This document shows, piece after piece, positions 1 through 7,574 of a stretch of 34,781 bases of DNA (position 1 is its first letter; each line of letters begins with the position of its first letter). Made by a program: the position numbers and the translations under genes. The stretch lies in the NCBI GenBank assembly GCA_035306605.1, contig DATGNR010000086.1. The stretch is one strand, 5' to 3'. The stretch comes from Xanthomarina sp035306605 (GTDB lineage Bacteria > Bacteroidota > Bacteroidia > Flavobacteriales > Flavobacteriaceae). A model generated the notes under the pieces. The model saw only the letters and a list, made by a program, of their open reading frames with translations, was not told the DNA's origin and did no database searches.

Positions 1-94
1 ATCTTTGTTCTTTATCAAAACTATCGCTTTCTCCTCCTTTAAAGGAATAAATAGTTTGCATGACTTTTATTCTAATGTGTCTTCTGTTAAGCAT
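1..94 (-). CDS. nusB: Transcription antitermination factor NusB (5' end only)
   Basis: This partial gene runs off the left edge, so only the first 31 codons are visible. The translation begins MLNRRHIRIKVMQTIYSFKG, which is the N-terminal pattern of Bacteroidota NusB: a basic NRR..RIKV stretch followed by a helix with a Q.(I/L)Y core. In the family, NusB binds the boxA RNA with ribosomal protein S10 and supports antitermination on rRNA operons. I chose the ATG at 94-92 rather than the in-frame ATG at 61-59 because the 11 extra residues carry the conserved NRR motif. The rest of the gene lies outside the window, so full length and integrity cannot be judged. Confidence 0.85.
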   Translation of the reverse strand, partial: MLNRRHIRIKVMQTIYSFKGGESDSFDKEQR

Positions 95-191
95 ATGTAC
101 AAAGAACTAAATGTTTCAATATTAAATTGTAATTAATATGGGTTTGTTGTTTTAAGTAACACTTTTTAAAGGCTTTACTTAAATTTTTAAT

Positions 192-224
192 AAAAAAGGC
201 GAAAGTAACAATAACTTTCGCCTT
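192..224 (-). terminator. Rho-independent terminator of leucine dehydrogenase
   Basis: An 11-bp perfect inverted repeat (AAGGCGAAAGT and ACTTTCGCCTT) with an 11-base loop is followed on the minus strand by a run of T. It lies 27 bases after the stop codon of the leucine dehydrogenase gene and before nusB, which is on the same strand. Confidence 0.85.
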
Positions 225-250
225 GCAAAAATAATATTATTTTAAAGAAA

Positions 251-1354
251 TTATCTCTTATTCTCCTTTTTTCTTATGTCAATTCTATTTTGAGCAATAT
301 TTAAAGCTGCTTGATTTGTGGTAATATTATTTGTCTTAGCATTATTTAATATTTCCAAAGTAGTATTGTAAATGTTTTCAGTTTTACGAATAATTTCTTT
401 TTTGTCGTAACCTTCTAATTCAGCATATACATTTATAATACCTCCAGCGTTAATTAAAAAGTCTGGTGCGTAAACAATTCCTTTTTCTTGTAAAAGTTTC
501 CCGTGAACTTGTTCAACGGCTAATTGGTTATTTGCAGCTCCAGCAATTACTTTAGCCTTGAATTTATTTATGGTATCGTCGTTAATGGTTGCTCCAAGAG
601 CACATGGTGCGTAAATATCCATTTCTTCAGAATACAAGTCGTTACCGCGGTATATGGTTACTCCGTACTTAGATTTAATTTCTTCTAAACGCTCTTCGTT
701 AATATCAGAAATATAAACTTTAGCACCTTCATCCGTTAAATGTCCAACAAGAGCTTCACCTACATTACCTATACCTTGAACATAAATAACTTTATCTTCT
801 AATACATCTGTTCCAAATCTAAATTTAGCAGCAGCTTTCATTCCCATAAAAACTCCGTAACCAGTAATTGGAGATGGATTTCCCGCCCCACCAATAGCTT
901 CAGAAATACCTGTAACATAAGGCGTTACCTCTCTAACTGTATCCATATCAGCAGTAGTCATTCCAACATCTTCCGCAGTTATATATTTTCCGCTTAATGA
1001 ATGAACGAATTCACCGAATTTTTTCATTAATTCTGGTGTTTTCTGAGTTTTTGCATCTCCGATAATTACCGCTTTACCTCCACCTAGATTTAATCCAGTA
1101 ATTGCAGATTTAAAAGTCATTCCTCTTGATAATCGAAGTACATCATTTAACGCCTCCCACTCATTGGTATAATTCCACATTCTAGTCCCCCCTAAAGCAG
1201 GTCCTAAAACCGTATTATGGATTCCAATTATTGCTTTTAATCCTGTATCTTTGTCGTTGCAAAACACAACTTGTTCATGATTATCGAATGAAAGTTGACC
1301 GAAAACAGGATCGGCCTTATAAAGTTCGCTTGTATTGATAACGTCTGTAACCAT
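251..1354 (-). CDS. Leucine dehydrogenase (Glu/Leu/Phe/Val dehydrogenase family)
   Basis: The 367-residue protein has the usual length of leucine dehydrogenases. In this family the enzyme reversibly deaminates leucine, valine and isoleucine to their 2-oxo acids with NAD+ in the cytoplasm; in Bacteroidota this feeds branched-chain amino acid catabolism and branched fatty acid synthesis. Visible motifs are the glycine-rich catalytic segment GLNLGGGKAVI with the catalytic lysine near residue 94, a second substrate-site lysine near 82 (GMTFKSA), D129 in AEDVG, and the Rossmann fingerprint GIGNVG at 194-199. The gene stands alone, with its own promoter 62 bases upstream and a terminator downstream. 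Substrate preference among leucine, valine and phenylalanine cannot be fixed by reading. Confidence 0.93.
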   Translation of the reverse strand: MVTDVINTSELYKADPVFGQLSFDNHEQVVFCNDKDTGLKAIIGIHNTVLGPALGGTRMWNYTNEWEALNDVLRLSRGMTFKSAITGLNLGGGKAVIIGDAKTQKTPELMKKFGEFVHSLSGKYITAEDVGMTTADMDTVREVTPYVTGISEAIGGAGNPSPITGYGVFMGMKAAAKFRFGTDVLEDKVIYVQGIGNVGEALVGHLTDEGAKVYISDINEERLEEIKSKYGVTIYRGNDLYSEEMDIYAPCALGATINDDTINKFKAKVIAGAANNQLAVEQVHGKLLQEKGIVYAPDFLINAGGIINVYAELEGYDKKEIIRKTENIYNTTLEILNNAKTNNITTNQAALNIAQNRIDIRKKENKR

Positions 1355-1415
1355 TTTGATTTTTATTTTAAAGTTATAAGTTGTGTTTTAATGATAAATC
1401 ATTAAAAACAAAGGG

Positions 1416-1447
1416 CAAAATTAATCCATTAATAAGGTATTCACAAA
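1416..1447 (-). promoter_or_regulatory. Bacteroidota-type promoter of leucine dehydrogenase
   Basis: On the minus strand TTTG (1447-1444) is separated by exactly 20 bases from TAATTTTG (1423-1416). This matches the housekeeping promoter of Bacteroidota, with a TTTG -33 box and a TAnnTTTG -7 box. It predicts an untranslated leader of about 55 bases before the ATG at 1354. Confidence 0.7.
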
Positions 1448-1502
1448 TTATTAATGCCAAAAAGCGAATTTGTTAAAAACTTTATTCCTTTTAAACAGAT
1501 AA

Positions 1503-3257
1503 ATGAAAGAATTACAACATCTTAACAAGTATTTTATAAAATATAAATGGCAACTAGTTATAGGTATTTTAATTACAATTGTATCTAAAATATTTTTGTT
1601 GTTTACACCCGAATTAATAGGTTCATCAATAGATGTTGTTAACCAATATATTCAAGGCGAAGTAACAGATATTGCAGTTGTTAAAAAGGAATTACTTATT
1701 AATATTCTTTACATAATTGGAGCTGCCTTAATTACGGGAGTACTTACTTTCTTTATGAGGCAAACTATTATTAACGTGTCTCGATTTATTGAATATGATT
1801 TAAAAAATGAAATCTACCAACATTATCAAAAACTATCATTAAAATTCTATAAAAACAATAGAACAGGAGATTTAATGAATAGAATTAGTGAAGATGTTGG
1901 ACGTGTACGTATGTATGCGGGTCCTGCAATTATGTATAGTATTAACACCGCTACGCTTTTTATAATTGCTATTGGTTTCATGTACAAACAAGCACCTTTA
2001 CTAACACTCTACACTATAATTCCCTTGCCCATTTTATCGTTTATTATATACAAATTAAGCAAGGAAATTCATAAAAGAAGCACCATAGTTCAACAATATT
2101 TATCACATTTATCATCTTCTACTCAAGAATCGTTTAGTGGAATTTCAATTATAAAAGCTTATGGTTTAGAAAATGAAACCTCAAAGAGTTTTAACGAATT
2201 ATCGGAAACTAGTAAACAAAAACAATTAAATCTAGTAAAAGTAAATGCGTTTTTCTTTCCAATGATGATTTTACTTATTGGTATAAGTAACTTAATTGTA
2301 ATTTATATTGGAGGGCTTCAATACATGGAAGGAACTATAAGTTTAGGTGTTATAACTAAATTTATCATTTATGTAAATATGCTTACATGGCCAGTAGCAA
2401 CGGTTGGTTGGGTAACTTCCATTATACAACAAGCTGAAGCTTCGCAAAAACGTATTAATGAGTTTTTAAAAATTACTCCAGAAATCACAAATACGGCAGA
2501 GGAGCCTTCAAATATAATTGGTGATATTGAGTTTAAGAATGTACATTTCACCTATAACGACACGAATATTGAAGCGTTAAAAGGTATTTCGTTTAAACTT
2601 GAACATGGAAAAACCTTAGCTATTATTGGAAAAACGGGATCTGGAAAATCAACAATACTTGACCTTATTGGCAGACTTTACGATATAGAAAAAGGCGAGC
2701 TACTAATAGACCATAAACCGATACACCAAGTTAATTTAACCAGTTTAAGAGACAGCATTGGTTATGTACCGCAAGATTCCTTTTTGTTTTCTGATAGTAT
2801 TAAAAACAACATAAAATTTGGTAAAGAAGATGCTACTGACGAGCAAGTTATTCAGGCAGCAAAACACGCGCAAGTACATAAAAATATTATAGGTTTTAAT
2901 AAAGGTTACGATACGGTTTTAGGTGAAAGAGGCGTTACACTTTCTGGAGGACAAAAACAACGAATTTCTATTGCGAGAGCTATTGTGAAAAATCCAAAGA
3001 TTTTACTTTTTGACGATTCACTATCTGCCGTAGATACAGAAACAGAAGAAAAAATACTAAACCACCTACACTCCATTGCCAAGGGAAAAACAACAATTAT
3101 TGTTAGTCACAGAGTTTCCTCGGTTAAAAATGCCGATCAAATTATTGTAATGGACGACGGTAAAATTGTTCAATCAGGAACTCACGACAAGCTTATAAAT
3201 GCAGATGGATATTACCAAAACCTTTACCTAAAACAACTAAGTGAAAACAATAAGTAA
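1503..3257 (+). CDS. ABC exporter, fused membrane and ATPase domains
   Basis: The 584-residue half-transporter has an N-terminal six-helix exporter domain (about residues 15-310) and a C-terminal ATPase (about 335-575), the lipid/multidrug exporter layout (MsbA/MdlA type). The ATPase shows Walker A GKTGSGKST (376-384), the signature LSGGQ (480-484), Walker B ILLFD (500-504) and an H-loop SHR. The residue after Walker B is aspartate (D505, in FDDSLSAVD) instead of the usual catalytic glutamate, as in one half of several heterodimeric exporters such as MdlA. No partner half-transporter is in the window. It would export a hydrophobic substrate across the inner membrane; the substrate cannot be predicted. 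It is divergent from leucine dehydrogenase and precedes the DUF3276 gene on the same strand. Confidence 0.88.
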   Translation: MKELQHLNKYFIKYKWQLVIGILITIVSKIFLLFTPELIGSSIDVVNQYIQGEVTDIAVVKKELLINILYIIGAALITGVLTFFMRQTIINVSRFIEYDLKNEIYQHYQKLSLKFYKNNRTGDLMNRISEDVGRVRMYAGPAIMYSINTATLFIIAIGFMYKQAPLLTLYTIIPLPILSFIIYKLSKEIHKRSTIVQQYLSHLSSSTQESFSGISIIKAYGLENETSKSFNELSETSKQKQLNLVKVNAFFFPMMILLIGISNLIVIYIGGLQYMEGTISLGVITKFIIYVNMLTWPVATVGWVTSIIQQAEASQKRINEFLKITPEITNTAEEPSNIIGDIEFKNVHFTYNDTNIEALKGISFKLEHGKTLAIIGKTGSGKSTILDLIGRLYDIEKGELLIDHKPIHQVNLTSLRDSIGYVPQDSFLFSDSIKNNIKFGKEDATDEQVIQAAKHAQVHKNIIGFNKGYDTVLGERGVTLSGGQKQRISIARAIVKNPKILLFDDSLSAVDTETEEKILNHLHSIAKGKTTIIVSHRVSSVKNADQIIVMDDGKIVQSGTHDKLINADGYYQNLYLKQLSENNK

Positions 3258-3393
3258 TAAACTAAGTCTCTAACAGTTGATTTAGATTAGTTTTCCAACA
3301 AAAAAATAAGATTAAAAGTATTGACATAAATTGTTGGTTGGTAATTGTTTTTTTTAGATTTTTGAAAAACTTTTATAAAACAACAATACGATT

Positions 3394-3789
3394 ATGGATA
3401 ATAATGATATGATGGAGAAAGAAGAAATTTTTTCTAAAGTATTAAGAGCTGGAAGGAGAACGTATTTCTTTGATGTTAGATCTACAAAAGCAGGAGACTA
3501 TTATTTAACGGTTACTGAAAGTAAAAAATTTACAAACGACGATGGATCGTTTCATTATAAAAAACATAAAATCTACTTATACAAAGAAGATTTTTCAGAA
3601 TTTACTTCTATTTTAAATGAAATGACCGACTATATTATTAATGAAAAAGGAGACGAAGTTATAAGTGAGCGTCATCAAAAAGATTTCAAAAAAGAATATG
3701 AAAATGACGATTCGGATAATGAAGTAGTTGACATAAATAATATTCCGTCAACTGAAAAGTTCACCGATATTGATTTCGATGATATTTAG
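3394..3789 (+). CDS. Pur-alpha-like nucleic-acid-binding protein (DUF3276)
   Basis: This 131-residue cytoplasmic protein matches the DUF3276 / PUR-alpha-like family of Bacteroidota. The core (about residues 8-80) has the family pattern: an aromatic-rich strand RTYFFDVRSTKAGDYYLTVT followed by a helix, a basic KKHKIYLY strand and a second helix. The C-terminal 45 residues are acidic and probably disordered. Related proteins in other bacteria bind single-stranded DNA or RNA through a Whirly-like fold; the role here is not established. The gene lies 136 bases after the ABC exporter, a pairing I believe is common in flavobacteria, and ends in a strong hairpin terminator shared with the convergent acyltransferase. 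Confidence 0.85.
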   Translation: MDNNDMMEKEEIFSKVLRAGRRTYFFDVRSTKAGDYYLTVTESKKFTNDDGSFHYKKHKIYLYKEDFSEFTSILNEMTDYIINEKGDEVISERHQKDFKKEYENDDSDNEVVDINNIPSTEKFTDIDFDDI

Positions 3790-3809
3790 GATACTTTAAA
3801 ATTATTTTA

Positions 3810-3834
3810 AAAGCCATTACTTTGTAGTGGCTTT
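3810..3834. terminator. Bidirectional terminator between DUF3276 gene and acyltransferase
   Basis: An inverted repeat, AAAGCCATTAC and GTAGTGGCTTT around a TTT loop, contains one G-T wobble. It is followed by seven T on the plus strand and has AAAA on the other side, so it can serve both convergent genes, better on the plus strand. Confidence 0.8.
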
Positions 3835-3849
3835 TTTTATTGAAAATAT

Positions 3850-4881
3850 TTAAAGCTTCACACTTAAAAGTCCAATAAAAAGAGTAGAAAAAAGGTAAGC
3901 CACCCCGAAAAGCATTCCAAAATTAAGAGCTACAATAACACTAAGTAATAAAATCCAAAATGGCACTATAGTCAAGACTAGTGCAAATCGAAAAGTTCCT
4001 ATAAATTCTAACTCTTTAATTTTTGGTTTAATAGCATATTTCCAAATAACAAACGGCATAAACAAATTAAGAATTAGTAATACTTTAAAAACCTGTTTAA
4101 TCCAATTGACAGTTTGTTTTGGTTTTGATTCACAATCTTCAAAATTAGTTTTCAAACATCGATTTACTGACTTCGGATTTAAATAATCCACATTCAAAGC
4201 ATTAAGTTTTGCTATGGTTTCATCATATCTCGTTGGGTCAACATGCGTAGTCAAGCCCTTAATTTTACTTTGTACAGTCTTCTTTATGACATTAATTTCT
4301 TCATTAGAAAACTCTGAAACAAACAATTTAACTGGTATAGGTTTCCCATAATACAAAGCTACACTGTCACCAAAAACAGTAGCTTCCCTATAGTTTAAAC
4401 CAATTGGAACTACTTGTAAATCTAACTCAGGGTAAGTACTTAAGGTTTCAAAAACAATTCTAACAAAGCCCTTACTTAGAGGTCTAACTGTTCTATTTAG
4501 GTTATGGTTTCCTTCTGGAAAAAGCGCCACGGCCTGATTCATTTTAAATTTATCGGTGCAAGTTTTAAAGGTGGAATTGTTTTTACTAATCGTGCTCCAA
4601 CCATCTCTAACTCTATAAACTGGCAACATATTAACTCCACTCAACAACTTAGCAACTAATGGCTTTTTAAATACGCTAGCTCTAGTTAAAAAATATGAAA
4701 ACCTTCCTGAGGTTACGCCAATTAATAAAGCATCTAGTAGTGCGTTTTGATGGTTAGACACAAATAAAATTGGTTTGTTTTTAGGAATATTTTGTTCCCT
4801 AACCACCTTTATTTTTTTGTAATAAAAAAATAAGCCCAAACCTACATAAGCTCTAACTATATGTAACCAAACTGTTTTCAA
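3850..4881 (-). CDS. PlsC-like lysophospholipid / glycerol-phosphate acyltransferase
   Basis: The 343-residue protein carries the acyltransferase signature near its N terminus: block I is NHQNALLD (H44 and D50) and block III is FPEGNHN (121-127). These enzymes transfer acyl chains to (lyso)glycerophospholipids at the inner face of the membrane. The His and Asp are separated by five residues, the form seen in the bacterial NHPN..D subgroup rather than the HX4D of classical PlsC. Two or three hydrophobic segments follow in the C-terminal third (about 265-290 and 298-340), so it is membrane-bound. The start is TTG, and it overlaps the stop of the upstream transporter (TTGA, bases 4881-4878), which argues for translational coupling. 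The exact acyl acceptor is unknown. Confidence 0.82.
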   Translation of the reverse strand: MKTVWLHIVRAYVGLGLFFYYKKIKVVREQNIPKNKPILFVSNHQNALLDALLIGVTSGRFSYFLTRASVFKKPLVAKLLSGVNMLPVYRVRDGWSTISKNNSTFKTCTDKFKMNQAVALFPEGNHNLNRTVRPLSKGFVRIVFETLSTYPELDLQVVPIGLNYREATVFGDSVALYYGKPIPVKLFVSEFSNEEINVIKKTVQSKIKGLTTHVDPTRYDETIAKLNALNVDYLNPKSVNRCLKTNFEDCESKPKQTVNWIKQVFKVLLILNLFMPFVIWKYAIKPKIKELEFIGTFRFALVLTIVPFWILLLSVIVALNFGMLFGVAYLFSTLFIGLLSVKL

Positions 4882-5792
4882 GAGATTTCAAGTATTTTTC
4901 TGTCTTTAAAAGACCAATAAAACGAAATTATTAAGCCAGAAACAATGTGCCATACACCCCAGAATGCAGCTAAAATAGCCATCCCTCCTAATCCGTTAAA
5001 AAAAGTAAAAATCAATAAAAGTCCTAATCCGGAATTTTGAATTCCCGTTTCTATGGCTAAGGTTTTCTGGTTCTCATATGATAAATTGAATGCTTTGGCT
5101 ACTGTAAATCCCAATAAAATAGCTAATAAATTATGAAGAATGCCTATCCAAATTACATGATGTGCATAAGAACTAAATACATCTAAATTATTACTAAAAG
5201 CGAAAATAACAATCAGTACAAAAACAATTATTGATAGAGGTTTTAATCGTTTAGATATTAAAAATGCTAGCTTTTCGTTTTTAGATCTTAACAACATTCC
5301 TAATACCAACGGAATTCCTAAAATAAAAATAACAAGCTCTAATAGGTCAAACGGATTAAGTTGCACTTTCTTCAACAAAATAGAAGTTGGCTCGTACAAA
5401 AAACCATAAAACTGAAAATTAAAGGGAGTCATGAAAACCGCAATAAAAGTAGAGAAAGCTGTTAAACTAACCGAAAGAGCCGTATTTCCATTTGACAAAT
5501 GTGTCATAAAATTTGAAACATTTCCACCTGGGCAAGCAGCAACCATCATCATACCAAGAGCAATACTAGGTTGGGGTTTGATTGCTAAAACAAGTAAAAA
5601 AGTAAGAAAAGGCAATAGAATAAACTGCAGTAAAACCCCTATTAAAACCAATTTAGGTTGTTTAAATAGGCGTTTAAAGTCATCTAAGGTGATGCCTAAA
5701 GCAACTCCAAACATAATAACAGCAAGAACCAAGTTCAAAATCCAAAGCCCTTGACTATCAAAATTAATTTTTACTTGGTCCAATTCTCCCAT
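4878..5792 (-). CDS. Bile acid:sodium symporter (BASS) family transporter
   Basis: The 304-residue protein is almost wholly hydrophobic, with about nine to ten membrane segments, and matches the BASS / SBF-like family. A diagnostic segment is the AACPGGNVSNFMTHLSNGN region (about residues 83-101), which forms a crossover and sodium-binding site in structurally known members. A second, ETGIQNSGLG (about 248-257), forms the other crossover. Family members import organic anions with sodium; in bacteria substrates include pantoate and 2-oxo acids, not only bile salts. The gene sits 3 bases after csaA and overlaps the acyltransferase by 4 bases, so the three form one operon. Its substrate cannot be deduced here. 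Confidence 0.85.
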   Translation of the reverse strand: MGELDQVKINFDSQGLWILNLVLAVIMFGVALGITLDDFKRLFKQPKLVLIGVLLQFILLPFLTFLLVLAIKPQPSIALGMMMVAACPGGNVSNFMTHLSNGNTALSVSLTAFSTFIAVFMTPFNFQFYGFLYEPTSILLKKVQLNPFDLLELVIFILGIPLVLGMLLRSKNEKLAFLISKRLKPLSIIVFVLIVIFAFSNNLDVFSSYAHHVIWIGILHNLLAILLGFTVAKAFNLSYENQKTLAIETGIQNSGLGLLLIFTFFNGLGGMAILAAFWGVWHIVSGLIISFYWSFKDRKILEIS

Positions 5793-5795
5793 AAA

Positions 5796-6131
5796 TTATT
5801 GAACAGTTGTACCGTTTTTTACTTTTATTTCAGGATTTAAAAGAATTACATCTTTTCCATCCACAGCTCCTAAAACCAAGCACTCACTCATAAAAGAAGC
5901 TATTTGTTTTCTAGGAAAATTTACAATGGCCACAATTTGTTTGTGCAGCAAGTCTTCCTTTTTATAAATGGTCGTTATCTGAGCTGAGGTTTTTTTTATA
6001 CCCAAGTCTCCAAAATCTATAATTAGTTGGTAGGCCGGCTTCCTGGCTTCAGGAAAATCGGATACTTCTAAAATAGTTCCTACACGTAAGTCTACTTTTG
6101 CAAAATCTTCAAATTGAATAGGGTTACTCAT
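5796..6131 (-). CDS. csaA: tRNA-binding / chaperone-like protein CsaA
   Basis: The 111-residue protein is a single OB-fold of the tRNA-binding (EMAPII / Trbp111 / CsaA) family. The characteristic start FEDFAKVDLRVGTILEVSDFPEARKPAYQL and the end motif LGAVD...ILLNPE..V.NG are both present, and the length is that of CsaA. Bacillus CsaA has export-related chaperone activity and binds tRNA; the biological role in flavobacteria is not defined. It is the first gene of a three-gene minus-strand operon with a BASS transporter and an acyltransferase, neighbours that do not explain its job. It is divergent from the thioredoxin-fold gene at 6276. Confidence 0.9.
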   Translation of the reverse strand: MSNPIQFEDFAKVDLRVGTILEVSDFPEARKPAYQLIIDFGDLGIKKTSAQITTIYKKEDLLHKQIVAIVNFPRKQIASFMSECLVLGAVDGKDVILLNPEIKVKNGTTVQ

Positions 6132-6228
6132 TACTAAGAAAAAATTGGTTGGGTTTTAAAAGTGGAAAATACATTTTTTTTATTACAAAACGCATGACAA
6201 TATTAGTATATTCAAGAAATTCTTATCA

Positions 6229-6259
6229 TTTGGTTTGTGGATTTTAATTGCTATTTTTG
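6229..6259 (+). promoter_or_regulatory. Bacteroidota-type promoter of the thioredoxin-fold gene
   Basis: TTTG (6229-6232), 19 bases, then TATTTTTG (6252-6259) is a full match to the -33/-7 promoter of Bacteroidota. It lies 16 bases before the ATG at 6276, giving a short leader. Confidence 0.7.
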
Positions 6260-6275
6260 ATATAAACATATAAAA

Positions 6276-6833
6276 ATGGCCAGAACTTCTTCAAACATGC
6301 TTCCTTTAGGAACTACAGCTCCCCCTTTTAATTTAATGGATACGGTAACCAATAAAAACTATTCTTTAAATGAATTAAAAGGGTTAAAAGCAACAGTTAT
6401 TATGTTTATCTGTAACCATTGTCCCTTTGTCAAACATATTAATACTCAATTAAGTCAGTTAGCAAAGAATTATAAAAGTAAGGGTGTTGAGTTTATTGCT
6501 ATTTCAAGTAATGATGTAGAAAATTATCCACAAGATGGGCCGGATAAAATGAAACAAAACGCCTTAGAACAAGAATTTATCTTTCCTTATTTATATGATA
6601 GATCACAAGAAGTTGCCAAAGCTTACAAAGCGGCTTGCACTCCAGACTTTTATGTTTTTAATCAAGATTTAAAATTGGTTTATAGAGGACAATTAGACGA
6701 TTCTAGGCCAGAAAATAACATACCGGTTACCGGAAACGATATTCGACATGCTTTAAACTGTTTACTAGAAAACAAAGAAAACACTAACATTCAAAAACCA
6801 AGTATTGGTTGTAACATAAAATGGAAAAACTAA
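6276..6833 (+). CDS. Thioredoxin-fold peroxiredoxin-like protein
   Basis: The 185-residue protein has the AhpC/TSA-type thioredoxin fold and resembles the PRX-like-1 subgroup. It shows a CNHC active-site motif (C46 and C49) after the strand TVIMFI, a GVEFIAISSND strand-turn, and the cis-proline segment ACTPDFYVF. No signal peptide is visible, so it is probably cytoplasmic. The CxxC suggests a disulfide oxidoreductase or peroxide-reducing role, but the substrate is unknown. The gene is monocistronic with a clear promoter. The next gene starts 207 bases downstream and is unlikely to belong to the same transcript. Confidence 0.85.
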   Translation: MARTSSNMLPLGTTAPPFNLMDTVTNKNYSLNELKGLKATVIMFICNHCPFVKHINTQLSQLAKNYKSKGVEFIAISSNDVENYPQDGPDKMKQNALEQEFIFPYLYDRSQEVAKAYKAACTPDFYVFNQDLKLVYRGQLDDSRPENNIPVTGNDIRHALNCLLENKENTNIQKPSIGCNIKWKN

Positions 6834-7040
6834 TTTTAAGTAAAAAAACGAATAAATTATAAACTACTTTATATCAGATTATTAAAAAATATTCACTACA
6901 TTTAAGTATTGACTTTTATTCCCTTTCAACAGCACTAAACTCCCCTATCTTATTGTGCACATTGATTATTAGCTTAAAGTGATTTACTTTTTTTTGTTTA
7001 AGAAAGTTAAATCTAGTACTAACTAATAAACAGAAATAAC

Positions 7041-7538
7041 ATGACATCACTTAATAGGTTTTTTATTTTTCTTGCCTTTGTTTTATTTTCTTACAGTCAA
7101 AACATTTATTCTCAAACCATCTATACCATATCGTTATACGTAGATACAGAAACCATTACCAACGAAAACATTAACGAGGTTTGCTCTTTTAAAATTGAAT
7201 CTCCTAATCGAGAACCAGTTACATATATTGGCGATTTAACAAAATTCATCATTCATGTTAATGCTCGAGATACTATTATTTGGCGAGGAGAATCAACTAG
7301 TAACCCAAATGATGACGAAGTACATATTTATTCAATAAACTATTACGACGGCGAAAATGTTTTTGACAGAGAAGTATTGTACGCAGGTGAAAGGACTCCT
7401 GGAATTGTAAAAGGCACTGTAAAAAAAGGAGCAAAAGGATACGAAGAAAAATATTCCATTAATTTTAATGTGATTAATTCAGGAAGAATGCAAAATGCCA
7501 CCTTTGAAATAGACCCTAAAATTTCTGTAAAACCTTAA
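7041..7538 (+). CDS. Secreted protein of unknown function, partner gene of the cyclase
   Basis: I do not recognise this 165-residue protein. It has a signal peptide (hydrophobic residues 8-19, then a likely cut after NIYSQ), so it should be exported. The mature part is predicted mostly beta, with strands such as YTISLYVDT and FIIHVNARDTIIW and a possible Ig-like or cupredoxin-like sandwich, but no copper ligand set is visible. It contains a single cysteine in the mature part. It lies 36 bases before the membrane-bound TPR adenylate cyclase on the same strand, so the two are probably co-transcribed. A role as periplasmic partner or ligand sensor for the cyclase is only an inference from position. 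Confidence 0.7.
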   Translation: MTSLNRFFIFLAFVLFSYSQNIYSQTIYTISLYVDTETITNENINEVCSFKIESPNREPVTYIGDLTKFIIHVNARDTIIWRGESTSNPNDDEVHIYSINYYDGENVFDREVLYAGERTPGIVKGTVKKGAKGYEEKYSINFNVINSGRMQNATFEIDPKISVKP

Positions 7539-7574
7539 TTAAATGGTCACCTAATAAACTGAAATACATCAGAT

